A stretch of 64,000 nucleotides of DNA. Source: JAGNRR01 sp965230665. GTDB lineage: Bacteria; Bacteroidota; Bacteroidia; Chitinophagales; Chitinophagaceae. Position 1 is the stretch's first letter. Every line of letters starts with the position of its first letter. Below the pieces are notes generated by a model. The model was not told the DNA's origin. It saw nothing but the letters and a program-made list of their open reading frames with translations, and made no database searches. The translations under genes were made by a program, and so were the position numbers. The stretch lies in NCBI GenBank assembly GCA_965230665.1, contig CBDDLM010000004.1, positions 1,674,001-1,738,000 of the forward strand. The letters are read 5' to 3'. Positions 32,130 to 41,406 of this stretch are shown one piece after another.

Positions 32130-33668
32130 CTAGTCCACTTTCATTAATTTTCGAATACTTGATTGCCGGTTTTCGGTATCCGTAATTTTCACAAAGTATA
32201 AACCCATGGGTATAGCACTAATGTTCAACGTATAGGGGAATGAAATACCCGCTAGCTGTTGAAGGTGTCGTCCTTGCATATCACTTAGTGTAAAATTATA
32301 ATGACCTGAGTTTCCAAAAATCGTGAGCTGATCTCGTACTGGATTGGGCGCTAATGTTATATGTGCTTCGTTTTTTTCTATGTTACTGATGTTGGTGGGA
32401 ACCATTCTTTCATAGGCGCCAATATCATAATCACTTCCACTAGGCCTTGTATTATTATCAATGTCTACGGAAACGAGAGCACTTACCATATTGGTACCTG
32501 CATCTATGGCTTGAGATCCTACAGCCAAATGATAGTCATCGGCACCCGGATTTGCGAATATTGTGTTGAGTGCGTTAGCGAGCAGAGAATTATTGTCAAA
32601 GCCAAGGGCCTGCCAGGCACTTAAGGTAATTGTAGAACCATCGCCGGCATCACTCATCTTGTCATTGAGAATATTGTAATCACAACTAAACTGAGCGGTA
32701 TCTTCTACTGCAATACAACCTCTCCAAGCATGCTGGTTGATGATGATATTATTATAAATCTCCGTATTGACATTGGCTCCGTTTTTAACCAGTATACCCC
32801 AACGACCATCAGTGGGAACGATGATGGTGTTGTTATAAACCTTAGCGCCATTCGTCATAATTGCACCATCTTGCTGAAAGAGCGCGATACCCTGTGATGA
32901 ATGATTGTTATAGATCACATTATTAAAGACCTGAGGGTTTTGTAAACCGTCCATATTAATACCAGCTGCCCCATTATTATCATGAAGGACGTTACCATAT
33001 ACCATAGCATCGGTAATGATGCCATCACCACCGGCCGATAAGTCCGCATTCATATGAATGCCAATAAAGTTATTGCCATAGCATTCATTGTATCGAATGA
33101 TGGGTCTGTCGGAACTATTAGAAACATAAATACCATGCTCAGCTATGGAGTTGGTACAAATGTTATGCTCGATAATAATATCATTTGTGAATCCGGTAAA
33201 GATGCCGCGCTCGGCATTATTGTCACAGGAACAATTTCTTACAATGCAGTGATCAGAAAGTACTAGGCGAATGCCATTTCCGTTACCTGGCATATTGTTA
33301 CAAATGAATCCATCAATAATTACATAATCTACATCTTCTATATTGATACCATCATCTCGTATGGGACCGCTTTGATTTATGAGTACATTAGTCCCCAAAG
33401 CTTTAAAAACAATTGGGCTTCCCATGGCACCGTTTGTGTTTCGAACATCAAAACCAACATAGGTTCCATTTTCTACAAAAACTGTATCTCCGGCCGTCAC
33501 CAAATCCGCTGCATGTTGAATGGTGAGAAAGGCATTAGCCAAACTGAGTCCAGTATTAGCGTTATTACCCGAATTAGATACATAGTAATTCGCAGCCTTT
33601 GTATTAAAACTGAAAAGAGATACTAAAATGAATAAAGTGCAGATCTTGAGGACATTCTTTTTTTTCAT
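32130..33668 (-). CDS. secreted right-handed beta-helix protein with type IX secretion tail
   Basis: A protein of about 512 residues with a signal peptide (ending FSFNTKA), an opening YYVSNSGNNANTGLSLANAF typical of DUF1565-like parallel beta-helix proteins, and then repeated short strands rich in Asn (DHCIVRNCSCDNNAERGIF, DRPIIRYNECYGNNFIGI). The last 75 residues (LAPNPVRDQLTIFGNSG, DMQGRHLQQLAG, MGLYFVKITDTENRQ) form a type A T9SS sorting domain, so it is exported through the Por system. Polysaccharide binding or lyase activity is plausible, but no catalytic residues could be fixed. Confidence 0.88.
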   Translation of the reverse strand: MKKKNVLKICTLFILVSLFSFNTKAANYYVSNSGNNANTGLSLANAFLTIQHAADLVTAGDTVFVENGTYVGFDVRNTNGAMGSPIVFKALGTNVLINQSGPIRDDGINIEDVDYVIIDGFICNNMPGNGNGIRLVLSDHCIVRNCSCDNNAERGIFTGFTNDIIIEHNICTNSIAEHGIYVSNSSDRPIIRYNECYGNNFIGIHMNADLSAGGDGIITDAMVYGNVLHDNNGAAGINMDGLQNPQVFNNVIYNNHSSQGIALFQQDGAIMTNGAKVYNNTIIVPTDGRWGILVKNGANVNTEIYNNIIINQHAWRGCIAVEDTAQFSCDYNILNDKMSDAGDGSTITLSAWQALGFDNNSLLANALNTIFANPGADDYHLAVGSQAIDAGTNMVSALVSVDIDNNTRPSGSDYDIGAYERMVPTNISNIEKNEAHITLAPNPVRDQLTIFGNSGHYNFTLSDMQGRHLQQLAGISFPYTLNISAIPMGLYFVKITDTENRQSSIRKLMKVD

Positions 33669-33857
33669 AATAAGAATTGGTTTTGAGCGAATAAAACCTA
33701 CAAAGCACAATGCTTCATAGTGACTTATATAGGATTCATCCCTAAGTTAGCTAAAGCGAATAGAATCGCATAATAGTATGATAAGCAAGTTTCGTGCCTA
33801 TACATGTATAGGACACTCCATAAGAGTTTTAAGAAGCCTTACTTTACCCCCCCCCTC

Positions 33858-34277
33858 TTAACGTGGGAAGTCCTGGGAAATTTTATTTGACTTTACAGCC
33901 TCAGGGTTGCGCTTTATTTCCTTCAGAGCCCTGTACTGATAAACACCCATTAGTAAAACAATGGTAGCAACAAGTGCAATTATAACGTTACCAATTGTTG
34001 TGATATCAAAAGGATTAAAAAGTAATAGGATGATACTTCCTATGACCCAAAGAAAATCTTGTGCAACAATCCACAAAACCGCTTTCGTTCTTTGTTTTTT
34101 AATTTCATACCAAATAGTGGATGCAAAGTAGAGAAGGGCTATGCCCATCACCCAGAATACGGTATTGTTTTCCGTACCAAATAATAAGGCCGTTTTGCCA
34201 TTGAAAATAATGAGTAGGATACTTGAAATCGCAGAGAATATGGTATTGGCTGCTAGTGCTTTTTGAAGTACATTCAT
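33858..34277 (-). CDS. four-helix membrane protein
   Basis: A 139-residue protein with four hydrophobic helices (ANTIFSAISSILLIIF, NTVFWVMGIALLYFAS, AVLWIVAQDFLWVIGSIILL, NVIIALVATIVLLMGVYQ), followed by a basic tail. The layout resembles small integral membrane proteins found next to Crp-like regulators, here the gene 69 nt upstream on the same strand. Function unknown. Confidence 0.7.
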   Translation of the reverse strand: MNVLQKALAANTIFSAISSILLIIFNGKTALLFGTENNTVFWVMGIALLYFASTIWYEIKKQRTKAVLWIVAQDFLWVIGSIILLLFNPFDITTIGNVIIALVATIVLLMGVYQYRALKEIKRNPEAVKSNKISQDFPR

Positions 34278-34346
34278 TTCTTTGAACTTTAGATAGACAA
34301 AGTTCTTCTAGCTTAACAGCAATCCACTTGACAAATGTTAGGAAAT

Positions 34347-34916
34347 TTATGTAAGCGCATTTTTTCTCAATCGGCTGAGCGATTCAGGCGCAATACCTAT
34401 CATAGAGGCAATATATTGTAATGGTACATGATGGAATAGATCCGGCTCTTCTTCCATTAGATTATGAAATCGTTGTTTGGCTGTAGTATGTAATTGTGAG
34501 AACATACTCTTTTCTAATAGGGCGAATGAATGGGCCAGTAATAAGTTATCAAATTCCAACCACTTAGGTTCACGCTTGCTAAGCTTAAAATGGTCGTCAC
34601 GATCTATAATATATAAGATGCAATCTGTAATGGCCTGTATGTTCCAGATATTATGTGTTTCAAAAACGAAGCTGGAAAGTGAGGTGATAAATCGGCCTTC
34701 GCTACCAATCCATAGCGTAACCTCTTTACCATCGGCAATATCATACATGCGCATATACCCAGATTCTATAAACGCCATTTGTCGACAAATTTTTCCAGAC
34801 TCCAAAAAGAAATCGCCTTTGGAAATTTCGACAGGCTTAAAAAAGGATAGAATCGTATCCATTGATTTTTCACCAATAGCTACTTGACCCATTATACATT
34901 TTTTTAGCTTTTCCAT
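34347..34916 (-). CDS. Crp/Fnr-family regulator
   Basis: A 189-residue regulator with a cyclic-nucleotide-binding-like domain (GDFFLESGKICRQMAFIESG, GKEVTLWIGSEGRFITSL) and a short C-terminal HTH (ASMIGIAPESLSRLRKNAL). It lies 12 nt after the pirin-like gene and upstream of the four-helix membrane protein, which may be its target. Confidence 0.85.
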   Translation of the reverse strand: MEKLKKCIMGQVAIGEKSMDTILSFFKPVEISKGDFFLESGKICRQMAFIESGYMRMYDIADGKEVTLWIGSEGRFITSLSSFVFETHNIWNIQAITDCILYIIDRDDHFKLSKREPKWLEFDNLLLAHSFALLEKSMFSQLHTTAKQRFHNLMEEEPDLFHHVPLQYIASMIGIAPESLSRLRKNALT

Positions 34917-34928
34917 TTCTTTGTTGCC

Positions 34929-35891
34929 CTACTTCACCAAAGCAGGATTTCCCATTTTACCTTCCTGATAGTTTTTAATACAAAGCTTAATTTGCTCTTC
35001 GGTATTCATAACGAAAGGCCCGTAGGAGTATACCGGCTCGTTCAAAGGCTGTCCGCCTAGTAATAGAATTTCAGCATTTTCTTTGGCTAGCAGATCAATT
35101 TCTTCTTTGCCTCTTTCGAATATGGCCACTTGGTTTTTATGCAATTCTTTTTGATCTTTTAATTCCAATTTTCCTTGCATGGAATACACAAAGGCATTGT
35201 GGTTTCCCTCTACAGGTATTGTTAATCGTCCATCTTTTTTCATACTGATATGATAGTAGAAGGCTGGGGAGAAAGTATGTGCTGGCGATTTTTTACCAAA
35301 TAGTTCGCCAAGAACAACCTTTATAGTTGAGCCATTTTTCTTAATAGATGGTATTGTATGCTGTTTGTGTACATAGGTTTCGGGTTTACTAAATTTATCT
35401 TTAGCTGGGTTATTCAACCAAATCTGAAAACCATGATACAAACCACCCTCGTCATACATTTTCTGTCCAGTTTCTTCCATATGGATAGCCCCACGGCCAG
35501 AGCTGAACATCATAAACTCACCTTTGTTGATTTGAAAATCGTAATTCATATTGTCTTTATGATGTCCAGAGCCATCTATAAAGTAAGTGGTGGGTGTAAC
35601 ACCTGCATGTGGGTGTGCGGCTACTCCTAAGGGATCATCGGATTTATTAATGTCAACAGGTCCGAACTCATCAAATAAAACATAAGGAGATACATAGTCA
35701 TTTTGATCTCCTGCAAACGCTCTTATAATGGGAAGTGTACCGACCATCTCTCTTGATGATTTCAATATTTTTAAAACACTTCGAGATTTATTGTTATCAG
35801 CAATCATTCCGCAGGAAACAAGTGAAAACGGATTAGCGGCTAAACCCAGCGATAATATTGCGGAACCTTTGATAAATTCTTTTCTATTCAT
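34929..35891 (-). CDS. pirin-family protein with export signal
   Basis: A protein of about 320 residues from the ATG at 35891 (MNRKEFIKGSAILSLGLAAN), a Tat-like or lipoprotein-like leader (SLVSC). The body is a bicupin of the pirin type: AHPHAGVTPTTYFIDGSGHH gives the metal-binding histidines and FMMFSSGRGAIHMEE the glutamate/histidine set. Pirins include quercetin dioxygenases; cytoplasmic pirins are more common, so export here is unusual. It starts 4 nt after the bestrophin gene and likely shares its transcript. Confidence 0.88.
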   Translation of the reverse strand: MNRKEFIKGSAILSLGLAANPFSLVSCGMIADNNKSRSVLKILKSSREMVGTLPIIRAFAGDQNDYVSPYVLFDEFGPVDINKSDDPLGVAAHPHAGVTPTTYFIDGSGHHKDNMNYDFQINKGEFMMFSSGRGAIHMEETGQKMYDEGGLYHGFQIWLNNPAKDKFSKPETYVHKQHTIPSIKKNGSTIKVVLGELFGKKSPAHTFSPAFYYHISMKKDGRLTIPVEGNHNAFVYSMQGKLELKDQKELHKNQVAIFERGKEEIDLLAKENAEILLLGGQPLNEPVYSYGPFVMNTEEQIKLCIKNYQEGKMGNPALVK

Positions 35892-35895
35892 ACGA

Positions 35896-36951
35896 TTAAA
35901 GTTGTGTGTCAAATTTTACGGGAAATTGCGCTGGAATTTCTTCAGCACGTTCACCTAGGTTTTGTCTTAAGTCTATTTCAATACCCCTAGCAATCGTAGA
36001 GATCGGAACATCATTGGCTGTTCCTTCAAAGGGATTTTCGCCCGTACGTCCAATGCGTTCCATGGTATGAAATATCCAAGCAACAAGTACATAGAAAGGG
36101 ACGGAAAACCAAATGAAAAACTTACCAAGTAAAGGACTTTTGTCCATAATGTCCGCACCAATTTCGGCAAACTGTGGCACGAGTGCTAATGGAAGTAGAA
36201 GCACAAATACCCACATAAAGTAATGGTTCAAAGTAGCAAAATGTCTTGGATAGGGAAAGTTCTTAATGCGTTCACTTTTACCTTGATGTGTAAACAGTTC
36301 TTCTAACACACCTTCTAATTCTAGAAATGCGAACTCCCAAATATTTCCTTGCTCTTTCAATCTTCTCAGGTGATGTGATTGCAAGTATAAAAGCGCTGTT
36401 TGTTTATTGCCTTTGCTCAAAGTGTATTCTAAATCATCTTCAGAGAGGTAGGGTTTCAGATCTTCTTCTAAACTAGATTCTAGTTCCGGCGGACGCATAT
36501 CCCATTCCTGATTCGTTCTATGTTGTATGGTTGTTTCCCAAGGCTTAGGTGCTCGCATGGAATGTCTAAGTGCTGTCATCCAGGCAATATGTCGATAAGT
36601 TAAGGTTTTAATTTCAGTTTGCAGCTGTTCTTCAGACAACAGGTTCTCAGCATGTTCATTGTTGACCATGTCCTGCACCATCATACCAAATGTTCTGGAG
36701 GTATTTACAATAGCGCCCCAAATTTTTCGCGCTTCCCAGATTCTACCATAAGCTGCATTATTTTGGAAACCTATTACAAAGGCAACAGCCGTACCGATAA
36801 GTGCTAGTGGTGTCCATGGAATTTTAAACCAGCTAAAATCGAAAAAATAATTCAGCGCAACCCAAATTAGAATGATACCCAGAAACAAAAAAGTTTCAAA
36901 TCGGGTCCACAGGGCCATTTGTTTTACGGAGTAGGTCTTTTTAGTAAACAT
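35896..36951 (-). CDS. bestrophin-family anion channel
   Basis: A 351-residue bestrophin (UPF0187/YneE type). It has the N-terminal membrane helices (ETFLFLGIILIWVALNYFF, PLALIGTAVAFVIGFQNNAA) and the conserved YGRIWEARKIWGAIVNTSRT segment, then a cytoplasmic domain, a late hydrophobic pair (YFMWVFVLLLPLALVPQF and FFIWFSVPFYVLVAWIFH) and ENPFEGTANDVPI. It forms pentameric chloride-type channels. Its start is 43 nt downstream of the marR stop codon on the same strand. Confidence 0.92.
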   Translation of the reverse strand: MFTKKTYSVKQMALWTRFETFLFLGIILIWVALNYFFDFSWFKIPWTPLALIGTAVAFVIGFQNNAAYGRIWEARKIWGAIVNTSRTFGMMVQDMVNNEHAENLLSEEQLQTEIKTLTYRHIAWMTALRHSMRAPKPWETTIQHRTNQEWDMRPPELESSLEEDLKPYLSEDDLEYTLSKGNKQTALLYLQSHHLRRLKEQGNIWEFAFLELEGVLEELFTHQGKSERIKNFPYPRHFATLNHYFMWVFVLLLPLALVPQFAEIGADIMDKSPLLGKFFIWFSVPFYVLVAWIFHTMERIGRTGENPFEGTANDVPISTIARGIEIDLRQNLGERAEEIPAQFPVKFDTQL

Positions 36952-36994
36952 CTTATGCTATATTTTAATTGTTTTGAATGCTGCTTCTGTGTAC

Positions 36995-37420
36995 CTATTG
37001 GGTTACAAATATTTTGTCCAAGAGTTCCCAAAGTTTTTTTAGATCTTTTTGAGGAAGGTTTTTTTCGAACTGCTTATGAAAGGTTTCAAGTTTTTTATCT
37101 AGCTTTTTAAGTAGACGCAAACCTTCCGTTGTTATAATAATATCCATTTTCCGACGATTACTGGCACACTCTTTTCGTACAACCAAATTTCTTTTCAAAA
37201 GCTTGTCAATAAGTCGAGTAATATTACTGCTTCGTTTTAGCATACGGTTTGAAATTTCCTGAACCGTCAATGGATCACCTTGTGCACCCCGTAATATGCG
37301 GAGTACATTGTACTGCGGCTCGGAAATTTCAAATTCCTTTAATTCTTGACTTACACGATCTGTTAGCCAATGTCCTTTCCGAATCAGTTGGGTAATCGCC
37401 CGTAAATAATGTTCATTCAT
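36995..37420 (-). CDS. MarR-family regulator
   Basis: A 141-residue winged-helix protein: ITQLIRKGHWLTDRVSQELK, the recognition region ISNRMLKRSSNITRLIDKLL, and the wing NRRKMDIIITTEGLRLL. Just upstream of its ATG lies a site TTGTTATTACAA (37434-37445). Near-copies lie before the FMN reductase gene and the outer-membrane protein gene, so this protein is likely the shared repressor. It is followed by the bestrophin and pirin genes. Confidence 0.9.
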   Translation of the reverse strand: MNEHYLRAITQLIRKGHWLTDRVSQELKEFEISEPQYNVLRILRGAQGDPLTVQEISNRMLKRSSNITRLIDKLLKRNLVVRKECASNRRKMDIIITTEGLRLLKKLDKKLETFHKQFEKNLPQKDLKKLWELLDKIFVTQ

Positions 37421-37433
37421 GGTAATACAACTA

Positions 37434-37450
37434 TTGTTATTACAAATATA
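37434..37450 (-). promoter_or_regulatory. MarR operator and -7 box at marR
   Basis: On the minus strand a -7 box TATATTTG (37443-37450) overlaps the operator-like TTGTAATAACAA (37434-37445). The same box-then-operator order occurs before the FMN reductase gene at 41407-41423. Confidence 0.6.
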
Positions 37451-38845
37451 TTACTTGATTCGATTGAAAAGTCTTTTAAAATCCTTAAGATATTCTTTCC
37501 AGATATTGACGTCGGCCAGTTTGGAATTTGTGTTACGTTCAGCTTTACGCATTTCATAAGAAGCATAAATACCAGCCAACACGTTTCCAATAGCGAGCCC
37601 AATAAAAATACCTTGAACGCTCCACAAGGAACCTATGAAGGTAAGTGGAACTGTAAATACAAAGGATTTCACCAAACTCATTTTCAACGATTTTTGAGTG
37701 AGCTTTAAGCCGTTAAAAATAGCCGTAGTCATTATGAAGAGTCCATATAGTACGTAGGATAAACTGACTATATAGAAATAGTTCGCCGTATAAGAAATAA
37801 CTTCTAGGCTATCGCTAAATATGCCAGCAATCGGTTTGATAAAAATATAAAGCAGTATAGCAATAAGTATGCCGATGTACGTAGCCGACTTGCCTCCATA
37901 GACAATAGCCTCTTCGATACGACTTTTTTGCTGCGCCCCTTGGTTCTGAGCTATAAAAGGTGTTATGGCATTGCTCACCGCGAGTATACCAATCATGAGT
38001 AAAATCTCAATCCGTCCAGCGATCCCAAATGCAGCTACAGACATGGAAGATTCACGCGCCAATAGAAAGGTAAGATACATTAAAGTCAATGGACTAATTA
38101 TTTGTGTTACAATAGTAGGAGTTGAAAGTTGCTGAATTTCTATTAGAATGGATTGAGTGGAATGGGATGAAGTGGTTTTCAGCTTTACTATTTTATCTTT
38201 TAGGCCTAACAGTATCATACCTACAATAATGAAGACCCAAGATAATACGGTTGCATAGGCCGCACCCTTTAGTCCGAGTTCGGGCAAACCCAGTTTCCCA
38301 AAAATGAGACCGTAATCGAACACGACATTGATGACACCTGCTATGCCCATTATAATTTCAGGCTTTACAATATTACCCGAAGCTCTTAAGGAAGCCCCTA
38401 ACAAAAGTCCTAGGGTGAGTAAAGGTATACCCATAAGCAATGGAACGGTATATTCAATAACCAAGGGTAATACTGTTGGGTTGGCACCAAGTGCCGCGAA
38501 TAAGGGTTCAATAAAAATGATGAGCGCACCAGATAGTATCGTACTCAAAACAAAGGATATCATAAGACCTAGGTTTAGCGTTTTATAAACTTTGGTATTA
38601 TCCTTCGCGCCAATGGCTTGACCAATGATAATGGAAACACCTACCGAAAGACCCATGAACAAACCAACCAGTAAAAAGAATACGGTAGATGAAAAACTAA
38701 GAGCTGCTAAAGCATCTGGTCCCAGCTTACCCACGAAGTAGGTATCTACGATTTGAAAAAGGAAGGTGGAGAGCATTCCCATACTAATGGGAATGCTCAT
38801 AGCGGTTAGCGCTTTACTGGTTTTATCGTGCAGTATGTTTGTCAT
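37451..38845 (-). CDS. MATE-family multidrug efflux pump
   Basis: A 464-residue MATE transporter with about 12 membrane helices. It opens LTAMSIPISMGMLSTFLFQI, with the family's VDTYFVGKLGPDALAALSFS segment, and the second half repeats the fold (STPTIVTQIISPLTLMYLTF, SNAITPFIAQNQGAQQKSR). It exports cationic or aromatic drugs by ion exchange across the inner membrane. It lies directly upstream of the marR gene on the same strand (30-nt gap), so the regulator may also control it. Confidence 0.95.
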   Translation of the reverse strand: MTNILHDKTSKALTAMSIPISMGMLSTFLFQIVDTYFVGKLGPDALAALSFSSTVFFLLVGLFMGLSVGVSIIIGQAIGAKDNTKVYKTLNLGLMISFVLSTILSGALIIFIEPLFAALGANPTVLPLVIEYTVPLLMGIPLLTLGLLLGASLRASGNIVKPEIIMGIAGVINVVFDYGLIFGKLGLPELGLKGAAYATVLSWVFIIVGMILLGLKDKIVKLKTTSSHSTQSILIEIQQLSTPTIVTQIISPLTLMYLTFLLARESSMSVAAFGIAGRIEILLMIGILAVSNAITPFIAQNQGAQQKSRIEEAIVYGGKSATYIGILIAILLYIFIKPIAGIFSDSLEVISYTANYFYIVSLSYVLYGLFIMTTAIFNGLKLTQKSLKMSLVKSFVFTVPLTFIGSLWSVQGIFIGLAIGNVLAGIYASYEMRKAERNTNSKLADVNIWKEYLKDFKRLFNRIK

Positions 38846-38875
38846 GATCGCTTTGTTTTGACCTATGATGTGATA

Positions 38876-39592
38876 TTAATACTTACCAGCGAAAGGATAG
38901 AAGTGTTCTTTCATAATGCCAACAAACCCTCCTTTTACTTTTTTGGATTGCATAGCATTTGGGTTGGTGTAGGCTCTTAAAATTTCAGCACCGGCTCCTT
39001 CCCATGTAAAAGGAATAGCGCCTGCTTGTACCATTCTTTCAATAGCTCTGTTATGCGCATCTGTTGTAGCATCTCCCATAACATCGGTCATTATATAAAC
39101 TTCGTAACCATCTTTTAAAGCATCTAAGGCCGTATAGGTGGGACAACCTGAAGTCCATAGACCTGTTATAATAAGTTTCTTACGCCCTGTTTTTTTGACC
39201 GCTTGAATTACTTCTTTATTCTGCCAGGCGTTTAGCGAAATACGATCAATGTTTTTTACATCGGTCATCAGCTCTTTAAACTCAGGAAGTGTTGGCTTAT
39301 TGGCACCTAAGCCCACGCCTATGGTCGATTCAATAACTGGGATTCCAAACACTTGGGCCGTTTTAATCATCGCTTGTGTATTATTGCTTAGAATTTTTTG
39401 GTCTATGTTTTTAACAACACCCATCATTTCCTGCTGAAAGTCAATGACCAATAGAACGGTGTTTTCCGAGCTTAATAGATTATCAGTTTTAGGGTCCTTC
39501 GGAATGAAGTTTTCTCCTGGTTTTTGTCCCCAGACGTTGAGCGCTAGCGCCATGATGAATGTAAGACTTAGAACATGTTTAATTGTTTTCAT
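38876..39592 (-). CDS. exported isochorismatase-like cysteine hydrolase
   Basis: A 238-residue protein with a signal peptide (LTFIMALALNVWG). The isochorismatase-type fold shows the aspartate in VLLVIDFQQEMM, a central VIESTIGVGLGANKP loop and the nucleophile Cys in ITGLWTSGCPTYTALDAL. The C-terminal WEGAGAEILRAYTNPNA is usual for the YcaC-like branch. Export of such an enzyme is uncommon. It follows the outer-membrane protein gene by 11 nt, in the same direction. Confidence 0.9.
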   Translation of the reverse strand: MKTIKHVLSLTFIMALALNVWGQKPGENFIPKDPKTDNLLSSENTVLLVIDFQQEMMGVVKNIDQKILSNNTQAMIKTAQVFGIPVIESTIGVGLGANKPTLPEFKELMTDVKNIDRISLNAWQNKEVIQAVKKTGRKKLIITGLWTSGCPTYTALDALKDGYEVYIMTDVMGDATTDAHNRAIERMVQAGAIPFTWEGAGAEILRAYTNPNAMQSKKVKGGFVGIMKEHFYPFAGKY

Positions 39593-39603
39593 ATTATTTG
39601 TTT

Positions 39604-40338
39604 TTAATGTATGGATTGAAAATTGTATTGAATGCCAAATAGCATTATGGAGTTATAGTTTTTTATATTCTGAATATTTTGGGCGTTATAGTAAATCTGG
39701 TGTCGCATGTTGGCGAATAGGTTTGGAGAAATACGCAGATTGAGTTGAACAAAATTTCCACCACCCCAGAAGGAGGTTTGTCTAGCTGAGTGATAGGAGG
39801 ACAACTCCCATTTAAGATGAATCAACTTTGAAAGAGGTAAAGCTGCTCTTATCAAACTACCAAACCCCAAGGTGCTATGGGATGCCTCATTTTCGAATTC
39901 GAAATATAAGTAACCAGTAAAAGCGTGCACTTGGATATAATTGTTCGGCCTTTTCTGTTTTACATTAAGTCCAAAACCTGCTGCGTTGAGTGCTGCAAAG
40001 TCAATTTTGTAAGATGCGGCAAAACCATTGTTGGTGTAAACCATTGGGTATACTGTCTTATGTGGTTGATGCTGGTAAATAGCATTAACCCACAAATCAT
40101 TGACCGCATTAAAGTCACCTACTTTAAGATAATGGTAGTTCGTATTCAACTCCGCGTAGCATGCTCGTTTCGAAAAAGCAAAGCGAGCATTTGGCATCAC
40201 GCTTAGTTGTTCCAGGTTCCCACTTTGCCATCTTCCCATAAGTCCAGCATGAATTTGAATGCGGGTCGAATCCTTCAGCTGACAGAAGCTCAGCATAGGA
40301 ACAAAGAGGAGGGCGATAAGGGCGTGTTTATTTTTCAT
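39604..40338 (-). CDS. outer-membrane beta-barrel protein (DUF481-like)
   Basis: A 244-residue exported protein (signal LIALLFVPMLSFC). The mature part alternates hydrophobic and polar residues as in a beta-barrel: RWQSGNLEQLSVMPNARFAF, LNTNYHYLKVGDFNAVND, and a final strand ending IMLFGIQYNFQSIH. This resembles DUF481-type barrels. It is preceded by MarR-type operators and followed by the isochorismatase-like gene. Confidence 0.72.
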   Translation of the reverse strand: MKNKHALIALLFVPMLSFCQLKDSTRIQIHAGLMGRWQSGNLEQLSVMPNARFAFSKRACYAELNTNYHYLKVGDFNAVNDLWVNAIYQHQPHKTVYPMVYTNNGFAASYKIDFAALNAAGFGLNVKQKRPNNYIQVHAFTGYLYFEFENEASHSTLGFGSLIRAALPLSKLIHLKWELSSYHSARQTSFWGGGNFVQLNLRISPNLFANMRHQIYYNAQNIQNIKNYNSIMLFGIQYNFQSIH

Positions 40339-40341
40339 ATA

Positions 40342-40366
40342 ATATACAATTATTGTATATACAATA
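40342..40366. promoter_or_regulatory. MarR operator upstream of the barrel gene
   Basis: A perfect 16-bp palindrome TATTGTATATACAATA (40351-40366) overlaps a second inverted repeat TATACAAT-T-ATTGTATA on its left. It lies 13 nt upstream of the ATG at 40338. The same core, TTGTATATACAA, lies before the FMN reductase gene. Confidence 0.75.
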
Positions 40367-40384
40367 GTTTTATCAAAAAAATAG

Positions 40385-40840
40385 TTATTCCGTTTCTTTG
40401 GCTTTGTCTAAAGCTTTATTGAGCAACTCAATGGCACCTTCTTCATAGATGGATTCCACGATTTGTACGTCATCACCTTGAAGTTTATGGATTAAGGCTT
40501 TATAGTCATCTAGGCTCCAACCTTGTGTATCATAATTTCCACCAGGGATTTGCTTTTTAGCGGCACTGTATCGGCAAGCGCCAGGGGTAAAATAAATGAC
40601 CGACCATTTTTGTTCTTTTAGTTTGTTGATGAAATCACGATCATCTGTTGTCGGTCTATAGCTAGCATTACCAATAAGCGGTGGAACCATTTTGGCAAAT
40701 TGCTTCGAAAGGTATGGGTCACATCCACGCGCCAATATACTCTTTTTGGAATGGTCTGCTTTGTGATTTTCTATTTGTTGTTGTGCTGTTGTATTTGTCA
40801 TAATAAACGTTATTATAAATGTTTGAAAAAGAATGTGCAT
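40385..40840 (-). CDS. exported hypothetical protein, 151 aa
   Basis: A protein with a signal peptide (LFQTFIITFIMTNTTA) and a mature part containing WSVIYFTPGACRYSAAKKQI and a late helix QIVESIYEEGAIELLNKAL. No family recognised. It lies 12 nt after the FMN reductase gene, in the same direction, with operators on both sides, so it is likely part of the same MarR-controlled set. Confidence 0.6.
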   Translation of the reverse strand: MHILFQTFIITFIMTNTTAQQQIENHKADHSKKSILARGCDPYLSKQFAKMVPPLIGNASYRPTTDDRDFINKLKEQKWSVIYFTPGACRYSAAKKQIPGGNYDTQGWSLDDYKALIHKLQGDDVQIVESIYEEGAIELLNKALDKAKETE

Positions 40841-40852
40841 GTTCGATTTGAT

Positions 40853-41386
40853 TTAAAGCGCGTCTTCGAATTTTTTGAGCTCGGTTTTGAGAGATGCTAA
40901 AAGTTCTGCATCTTTTACACCTTCCTCCTTTGAGAAGTTGTCATAGAAACTGGGTAAAGAAAAACTTCCAGTAATATTTTTATTAGAGTGACTATAATTG
41001 CTGAGTGCAAGGTCTAGCACACTGCGTCCGCCACGTCCACCTGGAGAAGAAGCCATAAGTAGCATCGGTTTGCTTTCCCATACATTAGCGTCAATTCGCG
41101 AAACCCAATCATAAATATTTTTATATGCTGCCGAGTAGGCTCCATTGTGCTCTGCAAAAGAGATGATGATACCATCGGATTCTTGTATGTACTTTTTGAA
41201 TTTTTGAGCCTCTTCTGGAATTCCGTTTTCTTGTTCTCGGTCTATACCATAGATGGGCATCTCAAAATCATTTAGGTCCAGAACATTTACATTTACTTGA
41301 CCTAGCTGAGCTGTGGCAAATTCGGCCAATTGTTTATTAATGGATTGCTTGCTATTACTGGCGCCGAATGCGATAATATTTTTCAT
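40853..41386 (-). CDS. NADPH-dependent FMN reductase-like flavoprotein
   Basis: A 177-residue flavodoxin-like protein. The phosphate-binding loop is AFGASNSKQSINKQLA, with the central IYGIDREQENGIPEE and IISFAEHNGAYSAAYKNIYD flavin/substrate segments, and a MASSPGGRGG turn. The group reduces FMN, quinones or azo-dyes with NADPH. A MarR-type operator overlaps its promoter, so it is probably induced with the barrel protein and the regulator itself. Confidence 0.9.
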   Translation of the reverse strand: MKNIIAFGASNSKQSINKQLAEFATAQLGQVNVNVLDLNDFEMPIYGIDREQENGIPEEAQKFKKYIQESDGIIISFAEHNGAYSAAYKNIYDWVSRIDANVWESKPMLLMASSPGGRGGRSVLDLALSNYSHSNKNITGSFSLPSFYDNFSKEEGVKDAELLASLKTELKKFEDAL

Positions 41387-41406
41387 AATTAATGTTTTTA
41401 CAATTA

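Noticed and set aside
33847..33856. Run of ten C next to the four-helix membrane protein gene, as a slippage switch
   Set aside because: It lies after the stop codon of that minus-strand gene, so slippage would not alter a protein.
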